Source of the DNA: Streptomyces sp. TS71-3 | GTDB lineage: Bacteria; Actinomycetota; Actinomycetes; Streptomycetales; Streptomycetaceae | Direction: 5' to 3' | Assembly: GCF_018327685.1 (NCBI RefSeq) | Contig: NZ_BNEL01000001.1 | Span: 3,844,001 to 3,908,000 of the forward strand | Length of the DNA stretch: 64,000 bases | Shown: positions 26,200 through 34,450 of the stretch, piece after piece | Numbering within the stretch: the stretch's first letter is position 1 | How the letters are laid out: each line of letters opens with the position of its first letter | Position numbers and translations under genes: made by a program | The notes under the pieces: model-generated | Databases searched by the model: none | What the model was told of the DNA's origin: nothing | The model's input: only the letters and a program-made list of their open reading frames with translations

Positions 26200-27354
26200 A
26201 TGGGCGGGCCTGGAGGACACCCACCGGACGGCGCACCCGAAGGAGTGCCGGGTGGCGGTGAGGACGAGTACCGATCCGTCGTCTTCGACGAATCGTTCGT
26301 GGCGGCTGCCCGGCTCCAGGAGTTCTCCGCCCAGGAGCGGATGGCCGACCACGCCCCGGCGGTGCGCCGCCTCCCCTCCGTGAAGCGCGGGCTGCCCCGG
26401 CAGGCCCTGGCCCTCGTCCTGCTGATCGCCGTCGCCTTCGGCACCGCCGTCTACCTGGGAGTGCGCCGGCCGAACCAGCCCCCGCCCGTGCCGCGCGCCG
26501 AGCCCCTCCAGATGACCGTCGTCCCGCTCGCCCCACCCAAGCCGGTGCCGGGCGCCGACAACGCGACGTACCTCTTCGCGCACAGCCCCGCCGCGCAGTT
26601 CAGGGTCGGTGCGCAGGGCATCAACCTCCCCGTCTCGCGGAGCACCGCGCACTTCTCCGACAGCCAGGTGGTGACCGCGCTGTCCACCGCCAAGGACTAC
26701 CTCGTCGAGTCCTCGCTCGACCCGGAGGTCCTCGCGGGCCGCACGGTGCGCCAGGTGCGTCTGCTGGTGGACGCGCAGCAGATCGACCAGTTCGACCGGA
26801 GCTTCGCCCACCCCGCCGCGGACGGGCGGCACGCACCCACGGGCTGGCTGGTCCGCTTCGACCCCGCCACCACCCGGTTGGCCGACCCCGAGATCCGCGT
26901 CCAGGGCACCCTGTACGTCACCGAGACCAGCCCGGAGACCCTGGAGGTCACCTCCGACCACACGTTCGTCTACGCCCTGCGTCCCGCCGCGCACGGCAGG
27001 GGCGGACCCGGCCAGGTCTCGCTGTTCACGATCCGCCGCCAGATGGTGTTCCGCTTCGACCGCGACGACCTCAGGCTGCATCAGGCGGCCGTGTCCGGTT
27101 CCTCCGTGCAGGCGGGGCCGCTGTCCTGCTCGGCCGGTTCCGCGGACCGCCTGCGGCCGCTGCTCGCCGGGCAGAAGGCGCAGCCGGGCGGCCCGCACGC
27201 CGGCACCGACCCGTATGCGACCGGCCGGGCCGCGGAGCTCTGCGGGACGCTGTCCCCGACCGCCGAGCCCAGCCCGGCCGCCTCCACCGGAACGGCGGGC
27301 ACCGCGGTGGGCCGGGGCACGAGCGGGCAGGGCGGCACGGCAAGCGCCGGCTGA
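26200..27354 (+). CDS. Single-pass membrane protein with SVVFDE motif, second of a pair
   Basis: 384 residues. The N-terminus has EYRSVVFDESFVAAARLQEF (about 23-42), matching the block in the previous gene. A basic segment and one membrane helix follow (QALALVLLIAVAFGTAVYLGV, about 67-87). The extracytoplasmic region of about 230 residues has a mixed alpha/beta fold (TAHFSDSQVVTALSTAKDYL and LLVDAQQIDQFDRSF) that is found in conserved actinobacterial proteins. Two late cysteines, in SCSAGS and ELCGTL, may form a disulphide. The end is disordered. The ATG is placed by TACCCT six nt upstream (leaderless). The function is not known. The pair is co-oriented, and spacing suggests separate promoters. 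Confidence 0.8.
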   Translation: MGGPGGHPPDGAPEGVPGGGEDEYRSVVFDESFVAAARLQEFSAQERMADHAPAVRRLPSVKRGLPRQALALVLLIAVAFGTAVYLGVRRPNQPPPVPRAEPLQMTVVPLAPPKPVPGADNATYLFAHSPAAQFRVGAQGINLPVSRSTAHFSDSQVVTALSTAKDYLVESSLDPEVLAGRTVRQVRLLVDAQQIDQFDRSFAHPAADGRHAPTGWLVRFDPATTRLADPEIRVQGTLYVTETSPETLEVTSDHTFVYALRPAAHGRGGPGQVSLFTIRRQMVFRFDRDDLRLHQAAVSGSSVQAGPLSCSAGSADRLRPLLAGQKAQPGGPHAGTDPYATGRAAELCGTLSPTAEPSPAASTGTAGTAVGRGTSGQGGTASAG

Positions 27355-27521
27355 GCGCGGTGCCGGGCCTCGGGCTCCCGAGCGGAAAACGCGGCCCACG
27401 CGCGCGTGCCTCCGTGTAAGTGGCACTACGCACACGTGGCCCCCGCGCGCGTAGCCTCCGCGTGAGCGGCCCCCGTGCGCGTCGCTCCCGCGTGTGCGAC
27501 GCCCCCGCCCCCTGCCGCCCG
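27355..27521. repeat. Imperfect GCGCGTnnCCTCCGCGT repeats between convergent genes
   Basis: 167 bp between convergent genes, made of three to four imperfect units of about 32 bp rich in GCGCGTG and CCTCCGTGT. Possibly a bidirectional terminator; no U-tract. Confidence 0.45.
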
Positions 27522-28649
27522 TCAGTCCGTCTCGGGCCGGGGCTTGTCCCACGGGCCCGGCTCGTCGTCCTGGGAGGGGTCGCGATCGGAGGCGCGGTCG
27601 CGGGGAGCCGTGCCGCCGCCGAAGGAGCCGAACGCGCTGCGCATCTTGCCGCCCAGGTCGCCCGCACCGCCCGCGAGGTCGGAGACGAGCTTCATCAGCG
27701 GGTCCTTCGAGTTGCGCACGTCGCTCGCGTACGAGGCCGCCGACTGCCGGAACGAGTCGGAGACGGAGGTGTTCCCGTCGTCGTCGCGCTGCGGGTAGTG
27801 GCCGTCGAGGATCCGCTGGTAGTCACGGGACTCGCCCCATGCCTTCAGCTCCGCGGCGCGCACCGTCGCGAACGGGTGCGTGCGCGGGAGGATGTTGAGG
27901 ATCTTCAGCACGGAGTCCCGCAGGTCGCCCCCGGCCTCGTACTCCTCCGCCTGCTCCAGGAACGCGTCGACGTTCATCTCGTGCAGGTGGTTGCCGCCCG
28001 CCATCTTCATCAGGCCGCGCATCGAGGCCCGCAGGTCCTGGCCGACCAGCAGGCCCGCGCGGTCCGCGGACAGCTCGGACTTGCGGAACCACTCGCGCAG
28101 CCCCGTCACGATCGCCATCACGGCGACGTTGCCGAGGGGGATCCACGCGACGCGCATCGCGAGGTTGGTGAGGAAGAGCAGGACGGTGCGGTACACCGAG
28201 TGCCCGGACAGCGCGTGGCCCACCTCGTGGCCGATGGCCGCCCGCATCTCCTCCTCGTCGAGCAACTCCACGAGCCCCGTGGTGACCACGATGATCGGCT
28301 CGTCCAGGCCGATGCACATCGCGTTCGGCTGGGGGTCCTGGTTGACGTACATCGGCGGGATCTTCTTCAGGTCCAGGATGTAGCAGGCGTCCCGCAGCAT
28401 GTCGTTGAGGTGCACGAACTGGGCGTCGGAGACCCGCACCGAGTCGGACAGGAACAGCAGCCGCAGGCTGCGCTCCGGCAGCAGGCTGCTGAGCGCCTTG
28501 AACACGGTGTCGAACCCGCTGAGCCTGCGCAGTGCCACCAGGGCGGAGCGGTCCGCGGGATGTTCGTACGCCCGGGAGGAGATCCCGGGGAACCGCGAGC
28601 GGGACCTGCCGGGTACCCGGTCGTGCGGCTCGTAGTCGGCGTCGGTCAT
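27522..28649 (-). CDS. M48 family membrane metallopeptidase (HtpX-like)
   Basis: 375 residues. The zinc-binding HEVGH is at residues 141-145, in EEEMRAAIGHEVGHALSGHS, with the downstream glutamate ligand in RKSELSADRAGLL. Two hydrophobic segments (about 155-190) follow the active site as in HtpX. Upstream are DACYILDLKKIPPMYVNQDP and NAMCIGLDEPIIVVTTGLVE, typical of M48. The family degrades misfolded or membrane proteins. The C-terminal 90 residues are charged and disordered. The ATG at 28649 is preceded by GGGGGA six nt upstream; the further open frame is not coding. It is divergent from the small membrane-protein genes leading to nadD. Confidence 0.9.
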   Translation of the reverse strand: MTDADYEPHDRVPGRSRSRFPGISSRAYEHPADRSALVALRRLSGFDTVFKALSSLLPERSLRLLFLSDSVRVSDAQFVHLNDMLRDACYILDLKKIPPMYVNQDPQPNAMCIGLDEPIIVVTTGLVELLDEEEMRAAIGHEVGHALSGHSVYRTVLLFLTNLAMRVAWIPLGNVAVMAIVTGLREWFRKSELSADRAGLLVGQDLRASMRGLMKMAGGNHLHEMNVDAFLEQAEEYEAGGDLRDSVLKILNILPRTHPFATVRAAELKAWGESRDYQRILDGHYPQRDDDGNTSVSDSFRQSAASYASDVRNSKDPLMKLVSDLAGGAGDLGGKMRSAFGSFGGGTAPRDRASDRDPSQDDEPGPWDKPRPETD

Positions 28650-28791
28650 GCCATCCCCCATGCGGTGTCGGTGCCCCCGAGGCGGGCACCAGCCTAAGCG
28701 GAGATACCGTGACAGGGCAGCGCACGAGTGTGGCTGTGCACATTCCATGACATTTGTGCGAGCCGCGACAGCTACCCAGGAGTCGCCCCCC

Positions 28792-29118
28792 ATGCAGTAC
28801 ATCGCTCACACCGTCTGGTTCGCAGGTGCCGCGAGCGCGGCGGACAAGCAGGGACCGGGCGCCCTTCTGCGTACGGTTCTGGCGGTGCTGCTGGTCGGCG
28901 CCGTGCTGATGGCGTGGTTCCTGCTCCGCGGCTACCGCAGCGACCGCTCGCCCGAGAACGGCGCCGTGCGGCAGACCCCGAAGGCCGGCGGCGGGGACGC
29001 CTCCGGAACCGGGGGCGAGGACGTCTCCGGGGCCCGGAGCGCACAGCAGGACGCCGGGGCCTCGGCGGCCGCTGGCCGTGCTCGGGGGGAGAACGGGGAC
29101 GTCGGCCGGAAGCCGTAG
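28792..29118 (+). CDS. Small membrane protein, unknown function
   Basis: 108 residues with one strong membrane helix at about residues 25-46 (LLRTVLAVLLVGAVLMAWFLL) and a Gly/Ser/Ala-rich, charged tail. The ATG has AGGAG nine nt upstream. No domain recognised. It precedes another small membrane protein and nadD in the same direction, and may be the first gene of that transcription unit. Confidence 0.65.
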   Translation: MQYIAHTVWFAGAASAADKQGPGALLRTVLAVLLVGAVLMAWFLLRGYRSDRSPENGAVRQTPKAGGGDASGTGGEDVSGARSAQQDAGASAAAGRARGENGDVGRKP

Positions 29119-29218
29119 ACCCGAGTCGGCGTGAGCTCCGCCGGGCCGCCCGCATACGATGGCCCGGAAGTCTTCAGTCCTCAGCCCGAACCCACCTTCC
29201 GGATAGGTCCTGCCGACG

Positions 29219-29380
29219 ATGAGCCTCCACAGCACCGCCACCCAGATGATCACGCTCGCCGCCGAGGGCGAGGGCGGCGGCAACCACCCGAGCCTCAGCC
29301 CGTACCTCACCGGAGGCGGCGCACTCTTCGTGCTGCTTCTGCTGCTGTGGATCACCACCCGCTTCAACCGGGACCGCTGA
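29219..29380 (+). CDS. 53-residue membrane peptide upstream of nadD
   Basis: A short reading frame: ATG at 29219, residues [20 protein letters not shown], then a Gly-Asn-His-Pro linker, one hydrophobic helix ([17 protein letters not shown]) and the end NRDR. Third-position GC is high, as in real genes here, and the membrane helix with a positive C-terminal cap is convincing. AGGT precedes the start by 12 nt, so initiation is weak or leaderless. nadD begins 74 bp downstream. I recall similar short proteins in this position in other streptomycetes, so it is probably a conserved gene missed by size cut-offs. Confidence 0.65.
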   Translation: MSLHSTATQMITLAAEGEGGGNHPSLSPYLTGGGALFVLLLLLWITTRFNRDR

Positions 29381-29453
29381 CCCCGAGCGGTTCCCTTCCC
29401 GCCGCCGGTGGGGCCCACCCGGGCCCCGTGCCGGGCAGGTAGGGTCAGCACGC

Positions 29454-30119
29454 ATGGGAGAGCAGGACATGCCTACCGGTCAGCACAGGCCGGCCGCCCG
29501 CCGGGACGTGCCGGCGGGCCCGGTGAGCACGGGCAAGCGCCGCCTGGGTGTGATGGGCGGAACGTTCGACCCGATCCACCACGGCCACCTGGTCGCAGCG
29601 AGTGAGGTCGCCTCGCAGTTCCAGCTCGACGAGGTCGTGTTCGTCCCGACGGGCCAGCCCTGGCAGAAGGACGCGAAGGAGGTCTCCGCGGCCGAGGACC
29701 GGTACCTGATGACGGTCATCGCCACCGTGGAGAACCCGCAGTTCTCGGTCAGCCGGATCGACGTCGACCGCGCCGGCCGCACCTACACCACCGACACCCT
29801 GCGCGAGCTGCGCGACCTCAACCCCGACACGGATCTCTTCTTCATCACCGGCGCCGACGCCCTGAACCAGATCCTCACCTGGCGCGACACCGACGAACTG
29901 TTCTCCCTCGCGCACTTCATCGGCGTCACGCGCCCCGGGCACCCGCTCGCCGACCCGGGCCTGCCCGAAGGCGGTGTCACGCTCGTGGAGGTCCCCGCGC
30001 TGGCGATCTCCTCCACAGACTGCCGTGCGAGGGTCGCGGCAGGCGAACCCGTCTGGTACCTCGTGCCGGACGGCGTGGTGCGTTACATCGCCAAGCGCAA
30101 CCTGTACCGCGGCACCTGA
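29454..30119 (+). CDS. nadD: Nicotinate-nucleotide adenylyltransferase
   Basis: Makes nicotinate adenine dinucleotide from nicotinate mononucleotide and ATP in NAD synthesis. It shows the nucleotidyltransferase motif [12 protein letters not shown] (residues 35-46), [29 protein letters not shown] and [10 protein letters not shown] near 195, the ISSTxIR motif. At 221 residues it is somewhat longer than average because of a 30-residue disordered N-terminus. TAGGGT lies at 29440-29445, eight nt before the ATG, favouring a leaderless start there; ATG at 29469 with AGCAGGA upstream is the alternative. The LCP gene follows 16 nt downstream and rsfS after that, a conserved order. Confidence 0.95.
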   Translation: MGEQDMPTGQHRPAARRDVPAGPVSTGKRRLGVMGGTFDPIHHGHLVAASEVASQFQLDEVVFVPTGQPWQKDAKEVSAAEDRYLMTVIATVENPQFSVSRIDVDRAGRTYTTDTLRELRDLNPDTDLFFITGADALNQILTWRDTDELFSLAHFIGVTRPGHPLADPGLPEGGVTLVEVPALAISSTDCRARVAAGEPVWYLVPDGVVRYIAKRNLYRGT

Positions 30120-30135
30120 GCCGGGAGGGCCACCT

Positions 30136-32148
30136 GTGAACGAGCGACACGACGGATACCCGGGGGACCAGTACGAGCTCGTCGGCTACGACGCCTACGG
30201 TCAACCCGTGTACCGGGAGGTGCCGCCCGAGCGCGCCACCCAGGACGGCCGGCAGCCCTACGGCCGGCCGTACGGGTACGACGACCCCTACGGGACCGGC
30301 CAGCAGCCGCCCGTGCCGCCCTACGACCCGCAGGGGACCGGCCAGCAGCCCCGCGTGCCGCATGACCCCTATGGCACCGGTCACCAGCGCCCCGTTCCCC
30401 CGCACGATCCGTACGGCACCGGCCGGCAGCCCGGCGCCGCGCCGCAGGACCCGTACGGCACGGGCCAGCAGCCCCCCGTTCCCCCGCACGACGCGTACGG
30501 GACCGCGCAGCAGCCCGTCGTGCCGCCTCAGGACGCGTACGGCACGGGCCGCCGGCCGACCGTCTCCCCGCATGACCCGTACGGGACCGGCCGGCAGCCC
30601 CCCGTCGCGCCCTACGACCCGGGGGCCACCGGCCGGCAGCCGATAGTCCCGCCGGCTCCGCCGAGGTCGCAGGACCCGTACGGAACCGGCGTACACCCCG
30701 CAAGAGCCCCCTACGGCGGGCAGCCCCACGACAGGGACTCCTACGACCCCTACGGGCCCGCCACGGACACCGGATCGCAGCAGCCGCCCGTGCAGCCGCC
30801 GCGGGAGCGCGGCCCCGATGCCGGGGGACACGGCGGCCCGGGGCCCGACGGCGAGTACCGCACCGAGCAGTTCTCGTTCGTCGAGGAGCCCACCGAGGAC
30901 TCCGAGGACGTCATCGACTGGCTCAAGTTCACCGAGAGCCGCACCGAACGGCGCGAGGAGGCCAGGCGGCGGGCGCGCAGCCGCGTCATCGCCCTGGTGG
31001 TCGTCCTGGCGCTGGTCCTCGCCGGCGGCGTCGGCTACCTCTGGTACGCGGGCAAGCTGCCCAGCCTCTCGGGCAGCGACGCCAAGGGCGCCGCGCAGGA
31101 GGCAGGGCCGCAGAACCGCGACGTCATCGTCGTCCACCTGCACAACACCAAGGGCGGCGGCACCTCCACGGCGCTGCTCGTCAACAACACCACCACCCAG
31201 CACGGCACCACCATCCTGCTGCCCAACTCGCTGGGCCTGACCGACGACGACGGCACCTCGACCACTCTCGCCAAGTCCGTCGACGACGACGGTTCGAGCG
31301 GCACCCGCGACTCGATCGACACCCTCCTGGGCACCCGGATCGAGGGCACCTGGCGGCTCGACACCCCCTACCTCAACAACCTCGTCGAACTCGTCGGCAA
31401 CATCGACATCACCACCGACGCCAACGTGCCCGACCCCAACCCCAAGAAGGGGCAGAAGGGGACAACCGCACCACTGGTGAAGAAGGGCGAGGACCAGACC
31501 CTCAGCGGCCCCATGGCCGTGGCCTACGCCACCTACCGCGCGCCGGGCGAGCCGGAGACCGCACAGCTCGACCGCTTCGGTCAGGTCATGCAGGGGGTGC
31601 TGCGCAAGATGTCGTCCGACCCGCAGTCCTCCACGGTCACCGTGCAGACCCTCGCCCAGATCATGGACCCCTCGCTCACCGACAAGGACCTCGGCGCGTT
31701 CCTCGCCAAGCTCGCCGACCACGCCAAGGGCGGCGACTACAAGACCATGGTGCTCCCGGTCCAGCAGGACGGCACGGTCAGCGAGCAGGCCACCGACAGC
31801 GTCGTCAAGGACGTCCTGGGCGGCACCGTCAAGGCCCCCGCCAAGGACGCCGCGGTCCGGGTGGGCGTCAAGAACGCGTCCGGCGCCAAGGCGGCCACCG
31901 AGTCCTCGCGCGTCGCCCTCGTCAACGGCGGCTACACCTTCATCGACGCCGGGGCGAACGCCCCCGTGCAGACGTCGTCGCAGGTCACCTACGCGGACGC
32001 GGCGAAGAAGCAGGACGCGTCCGAGGTCGCCAAGACTCTCGGCCTGCCCGCGAGCGCGGTCAGGAAGGGCGACGTCGCCGCCAACGCCGACGTCTCCGTG
32101 ACCCTCGGCGAGGACTACCACTCCGAGCAGGGGAGCACGTCGCCCTAG
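30136..32148 (+). CDS. pdtA: Divergent LytR-CpsA-Psr (LCP) glycopolymer transferase with LytR_C domain
   Basis: 670 residues. Cytoplasmic residues 50-190 are about ten copies of a DPYGTGxQPxVPPH repeat. One membrane helix lies near 284-306. The outer part holds an LCP domain (about 325-540) and a LytR_C domain (about 573-660, RVGVKNASGAKAATESSRVA). The LCP part is unusual: where typical members have RSDT and PRDT, it has DVIVVHLHN and LLPNSL, and the YVRxR helix is replaced by VAYATYRAPGEP. LCP proteins attach wall polymers to peptidoglycan. The S. coelicolor protein at this position, PdtA (SCO2578), is reported to transfer polydiglycosylphosphate; orthology is inferred from order (nadD, LCP, rsfS). 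GTG start with GGGAGGG six nt upstream. A terminator follows. Confidence 0.85.
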   Translation: MNERHDGYPGDQYELVGYDAYGQPVYREVPPERATQDGRQPYGRPYGYDDPYGTGQQPPVPPYDPQGTGQQPRVPHDPYGTGHQRPVPPHDPYGTGRQPGAAPQDPYGTGQQPPVPPHDAYGTAQQPVVPPQDAYGTGRRPTVSPHDPYGTGRQPPVAPYDPGATGRQPIVPPAPPRSQDPYGTGVHPARAPYGGQPHDRDSYDPYGPATDTGSQQPPVQPPRERGPDAGGHGGPGPDGEYRTEQFSFVEEPTEDSEDVIDWLKFTESRTERREEARRRARSRVIALVVVLALVLAGGVGYLWYAGKLPSLSGSDAKGAAQEAGPQNRDVIVVHLHNTKGGGTSTALLVNNTTTQHGTTILLPNSLGLTDDDGTSTTLAKSVDDDGSSGTRDSIDTLLGTRIEGTWRLDTPYLNNLVELVGNIDITTDANVPDPNPKKGQKGTTAPLVKKGEDQTLSGPMAVAYATYRAPGEPETAQLDRFGQVMQGVLRKMSSDPQSSTVTVQTLAQIMDPSLTDKDLGAFLAKLADHAKGGDYKTMVLPVQQDGTVSEQATDSVVKDVLGGTVKAPAKDAAVRVGVKNASGAKAATESSRVALVNGGYTFIDAGANAPVQTSSQVTYADAAKKQDASEVAKTLGLPASAVRKGDVAANADVSVTLGEDYHSEQGSTSP

Positions 32149-32159
32149 GGCGCGCGCCG

Positions 32160-32190
32160 GGCGTCACCCCCGCCGCTCGGGGGTGACGCC
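32160..32190 (+). terminator. Hairpin terminator after the LCP gene
   Basis: Arms GGCGTCACCCCC (32160-32171) and GGGGGTGACGCC (32179-32190) pair perfectly over 12 bp around a 7-nt loop, 11 nt after the stop. No U-tract. Confidence 0.8.
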
Positions 32191-32318
32191 ATGACAGCCG
32201 CCGGTAATCGTTTGAGGCGCTGTCGGACGTCCGTGAGACCCTTGGGGTACTGACCGTCGGCCACAGGGCCCGTTTCCACGCGCCCGTGTGCCGCCATGTC
32301 CCGACCGAAAGCTGAAGT

Positions 32319-32777
32319 GTGACAGCCACTGACCGTTCCTTCGAGCTCATCAACGCGGCCGCCCAGGCCGCAGCCGACAAGCTCGCGCACGACATCATCG
32401 CGTACGACGTCAGCGACGTGCTGGCGATCACCGACGCCTTCCTGCTGGCCTCCGCGCCCAACGACCGCCAGGTCAAGTCGATCGTCGACGAGGTCGAGGA
32501 GCGGCTGAACAAGGAACTGGGCGCGAAGCCGGTACGCCGTGAGGGGGACCGCGAGGCCCGCTGGGTGCTGCTCGACTACGTCGACATCGTCGTGCACGTC
32601 CAGCACAACGAGGAGCGCGTCTTCTACGCCCTGGAGCGGCTCTGGAAGGACTGCCCGGAGATCGAGCTGCCCGCCGACGCCAAGGCCACCCGGGGCAAGA
32701 CCGAGGAGTACGCACAGCGCGAGCGGGCGGCGGAGGAGGCCAAGGAGCTCCGCGAGCTGGGCGGGGAAGTGCGATGA
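32319..32777 (+). CDS. rsfS: Ribosomal silencing factor RsfS
   Basis: 152 residues. The RsfS/Iojap/YbeB domain fills the first 115 residues, with ADKLAHDIIAYDVSDVLAIT, FLLASAPNDRQVKSIVDEVE and ARWVLLDYVDIVVHVQHNEER. It binds L14 of the large subunit and blocks subunit joining when nutrients run low. The C-terminal 35 residues are a charged helix, common in actinobacteria. GTG start. It overlaps the phosphatase gene by four nt (ATGA), indicating translational coupling. Confidence 0.95.
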   Translation: MTATDRSFELINAAAQAAADKLAHDIIAYDVSDVLAITDAFLLASAPNDRQVKSIVDEVEERLNKELGAKPVRREGDREARWVLLDYVDIVVHVQHNEERVFYALERLWKDCPEIELPADAKATRGKTEEYAQRERAAEEAKELRELGGEVR

Positions 32778-33418
32778 GCACCCCTCGCGGCCGCCGCATC
32801 ATCCTGTGGCGGCACGGACAGACGGCCTGGAACCTGGAGCGCCGCTTCCAGGGCACCACCGACATCGAGCTCACCGAGGCGGGACGCGGCCAGGCCCGGC
32901 GGGCCGCCCGGCTGCTCGCCTCGCTGCGCCCGCACGCGATCCTCTCCTCCGACCTCAGCAGGGCCGTCGACACGGCCGCCGAGCTGGTCCGGGTGACCGG
33001 CCTCGACGTCACCTACGACGACGCCCTTCGGGAGACGTACGCGGGCGTCTGGCAGGGCCTCACGCACGAGGAGATCATCGCCTCGTACGGCGACCAGTAC
33101 GCGGCGTGGAAGCGCGGCGAGCCGGTGCGCAGGGGCGGCGGCGAGCTGGAGACCGAGGTCGCCGACCGCGCCGCGCCCGTCGTGCTGCGCCACGCGGAGA
33201 AACTGCCCGCGGACGGCACCCTGGTGGTGGTCAGCCACGGCGGCACCATCCGCACCACCATCGGCCGCCTCCTCGGCCTCGAACCACGGCACTGGGAGAG
33301 CCTCGGCGGGCTCTCCAACTGCTGCTGGTCCGTCGTCGGCGAGGGCCTGCGCGGCTGGCGGCTGCTGGAGCACAACGCCGGCACCCTGCCCGAGCCGGTG
33401 CTCGGCGACGACGACTGA
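32774..33418 (+). CDS. Histidine phosphatase family protein (phosphoglycerate mutase-like)
   Basis: 214 residues. The catalytic RHGQT is at 13-17, followed by the arginine region SSDLSRAVDTAA, the acid in LRETYAGVWQGLTHEEI and the second histidine in VVVSHGGTIR. This is the cofactor-independent-looking phosphatase branch of the family (GpgP/CobC-like) rather than a glycolytic mutase, judged by length and the DLSRA motif. The substrate is unknown; glucosyl-3-phosphoglycerate phosphatase is one candidate known from actinobacteria. Coupled to rsfS by an ATGA overlap and followed by tRNA-Ala. Confidence 0.88.
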   Translation: MSTPRGRRIILWRHGQTAWNLERRFQGTTDIELTEAGRGQARRAARLLASLRPHAILSSDLSRAVDTAAELVRVTGLDVTYDDALRETYAGVWQGLTHEEIIASYGDQYAAWKRGEPVRRGGGELETEVADRAAPVVLRHAEKLPADGTLVVVSHGGTIRTTIGRLLGLEPRHWESLGGLSNCCWSVVGEGLRGWRLLEHNAGTLPEPVLGDDD

Positions 33419-33446
33419 CCCGCCGGCGCCCGGCGACAGCCCGGAT

Positions 33447-33476
33447 TTCACATTCCGGCAGCTCGCAGGCTAAAGT
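33447..33476 (+). promoter_or_regulatory. Promoter of tRNA-Ala copy 1
   Basis: TTCACA (33447-33452) and TAAAGT (33471-33476) with an 18-bp spacer lie about 36 bp before the tRNA. Confidence 0.6.
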
Positions 33477-33512
33477 TCTGCTTGTTCGCCGCACGGAGCG
33501 GGACGAACACGA

Positions 33513-33585
33513 GGGGCTATAGCTCAGTTGGTAGAGCGCCTGCATGGCATGCAGGAGGTCAGGAGTTCAATTCTCCTTAGCTCCA
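33513..33585 (+). tRNA. tRNA-Ala(GGC), copy 1
   Basis: 73 nt. The acceptor arms GGGGCTA and TAGCTCC pair with one G-U. D-arm GCTC-AGTTGGTA-GAGC, anticodon arm CCTGC-ATGGCAT-GCAGG with anticodon GGC, and T-arm loop TTCAATT are all present. The CCA end is not encoded. It reads GCC alanine codons, very frequent in this genome. The gene lies at the start of a 177-bp segment repeated exactly at 34866-35042. Confidence 0.97.
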
Positions 33586-34195
33586 CTCGTGCGAGGGTGA
33601 GGTGTGTCCGCGGAAAGCGCGGACCATGTCGCCCTCGTCTTTTTTTGCTCGGCTTCGCCTCGCCTGGCGGGGGCTTCGCCACCCGCACCCCCCTTGCCGC
33701 GGCGCCGTTCCCGGGGTTCTTCGCGGGGCGCCGTTCCCGGGCTTCGCGGGGCGCCCTTCCCGGGGTTCATTTGCGGGGCAGCCTTTGCGGGTCACCCTTT
33801 CTGGGGCACCGTTTTCGTCGGTGGCTGCTGGTGTCGCGCGTGATGCCCGTGGCATCGTGGGCGGCCTGGGCCGGGGGCCGTTGCCGGCGGCTCGCGCATC
33901 CGGTGTTCCGCGGGCGTGCCAACTCCCTGCTGGCTGAGGGAAGTTCGGGCACGAACGCTCCCCGTCGGCTTGGACGCGTCCCTGGTTGCCGCGGACGGCC
34001 ACCCGGTCGAGGGCGAGATTTCCGCGCGGTCGACCCGCCGGCGAAACCTTCTCGAACAGCGCGCATGCCCTGGCCGGGGCGGCCACGACCTCGGTAACGT
34101 GTCCGGACTGGTACGCCTGCGTCGATGACCGTCCCGCATCCCCCGTGGCAGAATCAAACCCGCCGGAAGGGGATGCCCGACGGGAGGGAGAAGCG
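33586..34195. other. Intergenic region after tRNA-Ala copy 1
   Basis: 610 bp. It starts with the tRNA terminator and the rest of the 177-bp duplicated block (to 33689). 33705-33800 is a run of imperfect 20-30 bp repeats of the CGCCGTTCCCGGG-TTCGCGGGG type. The remainder to the gene at 34196 shows no coding pattern; the open frames there have random codon use. Confidence 0.5.
33592..33646 (+). terminator. Rho-independent terminator of tRNA-Ala copy 1
   Basis: A long interrupted hairpin (outer CGAGGG with CCCTCG, inner GTCCGCG with CGCGGAC, GAAA-type loop) followed by seven T residues at 33640-33646. One of only two U-tract terminators noticed in the window. Confidence 0.9.
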
Positions 34196-34447
34196 ATGCC
34201 AGCGAGCATCCTCGGGGAGGCCGACCGCCTCCCCGAAGCGGTGATGAACCCGGATCGGACCACTCCCTCAACGCAGTTCCCCGCCCGCTCCCCCCGCAAC
34301 GTCCCGCCCGGTGCGCCACCCGTCGACCCTCTACTCGAGACCCGCCTCCTCTGTCCGTCCTGCGGGTCCTCCCACGTCGCCCAGATGCTCGGCGACAACG
34401 GTGGAATCTCCTACGTGTGCACGGCCTGCGGCCATAGCTGGAGCTGA
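34196..34447 (+). CDS. Small zinc-ribbon protein A (inside tRNA-Ala duplication)
   Basis: 83 residues. The second half has LLCPSCGSSHVAQMLGDNGG then YVCTACGHSWS: two CxxC knuckles 19-20 residues apart, a zinc ribbon. The first half is Pro/Arg-rich and disordered. GGAGGGAGA lies just before the ATG at 34196. The next gene starts four nt after the stop, so the two are an operon. The function is unknown; ribbons of this size often bind nucleic acid or a protein partner. Confidence 0.7.
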   Translation: MPASILGEADRLPEAVMNPDRTTPSTQFPARSPRNVPPGAPPVDPLLETRLLCPSCGSSHVAQMLGDNGGISYVCTACGHSWS

Positions 34448-34450
34448 TCG

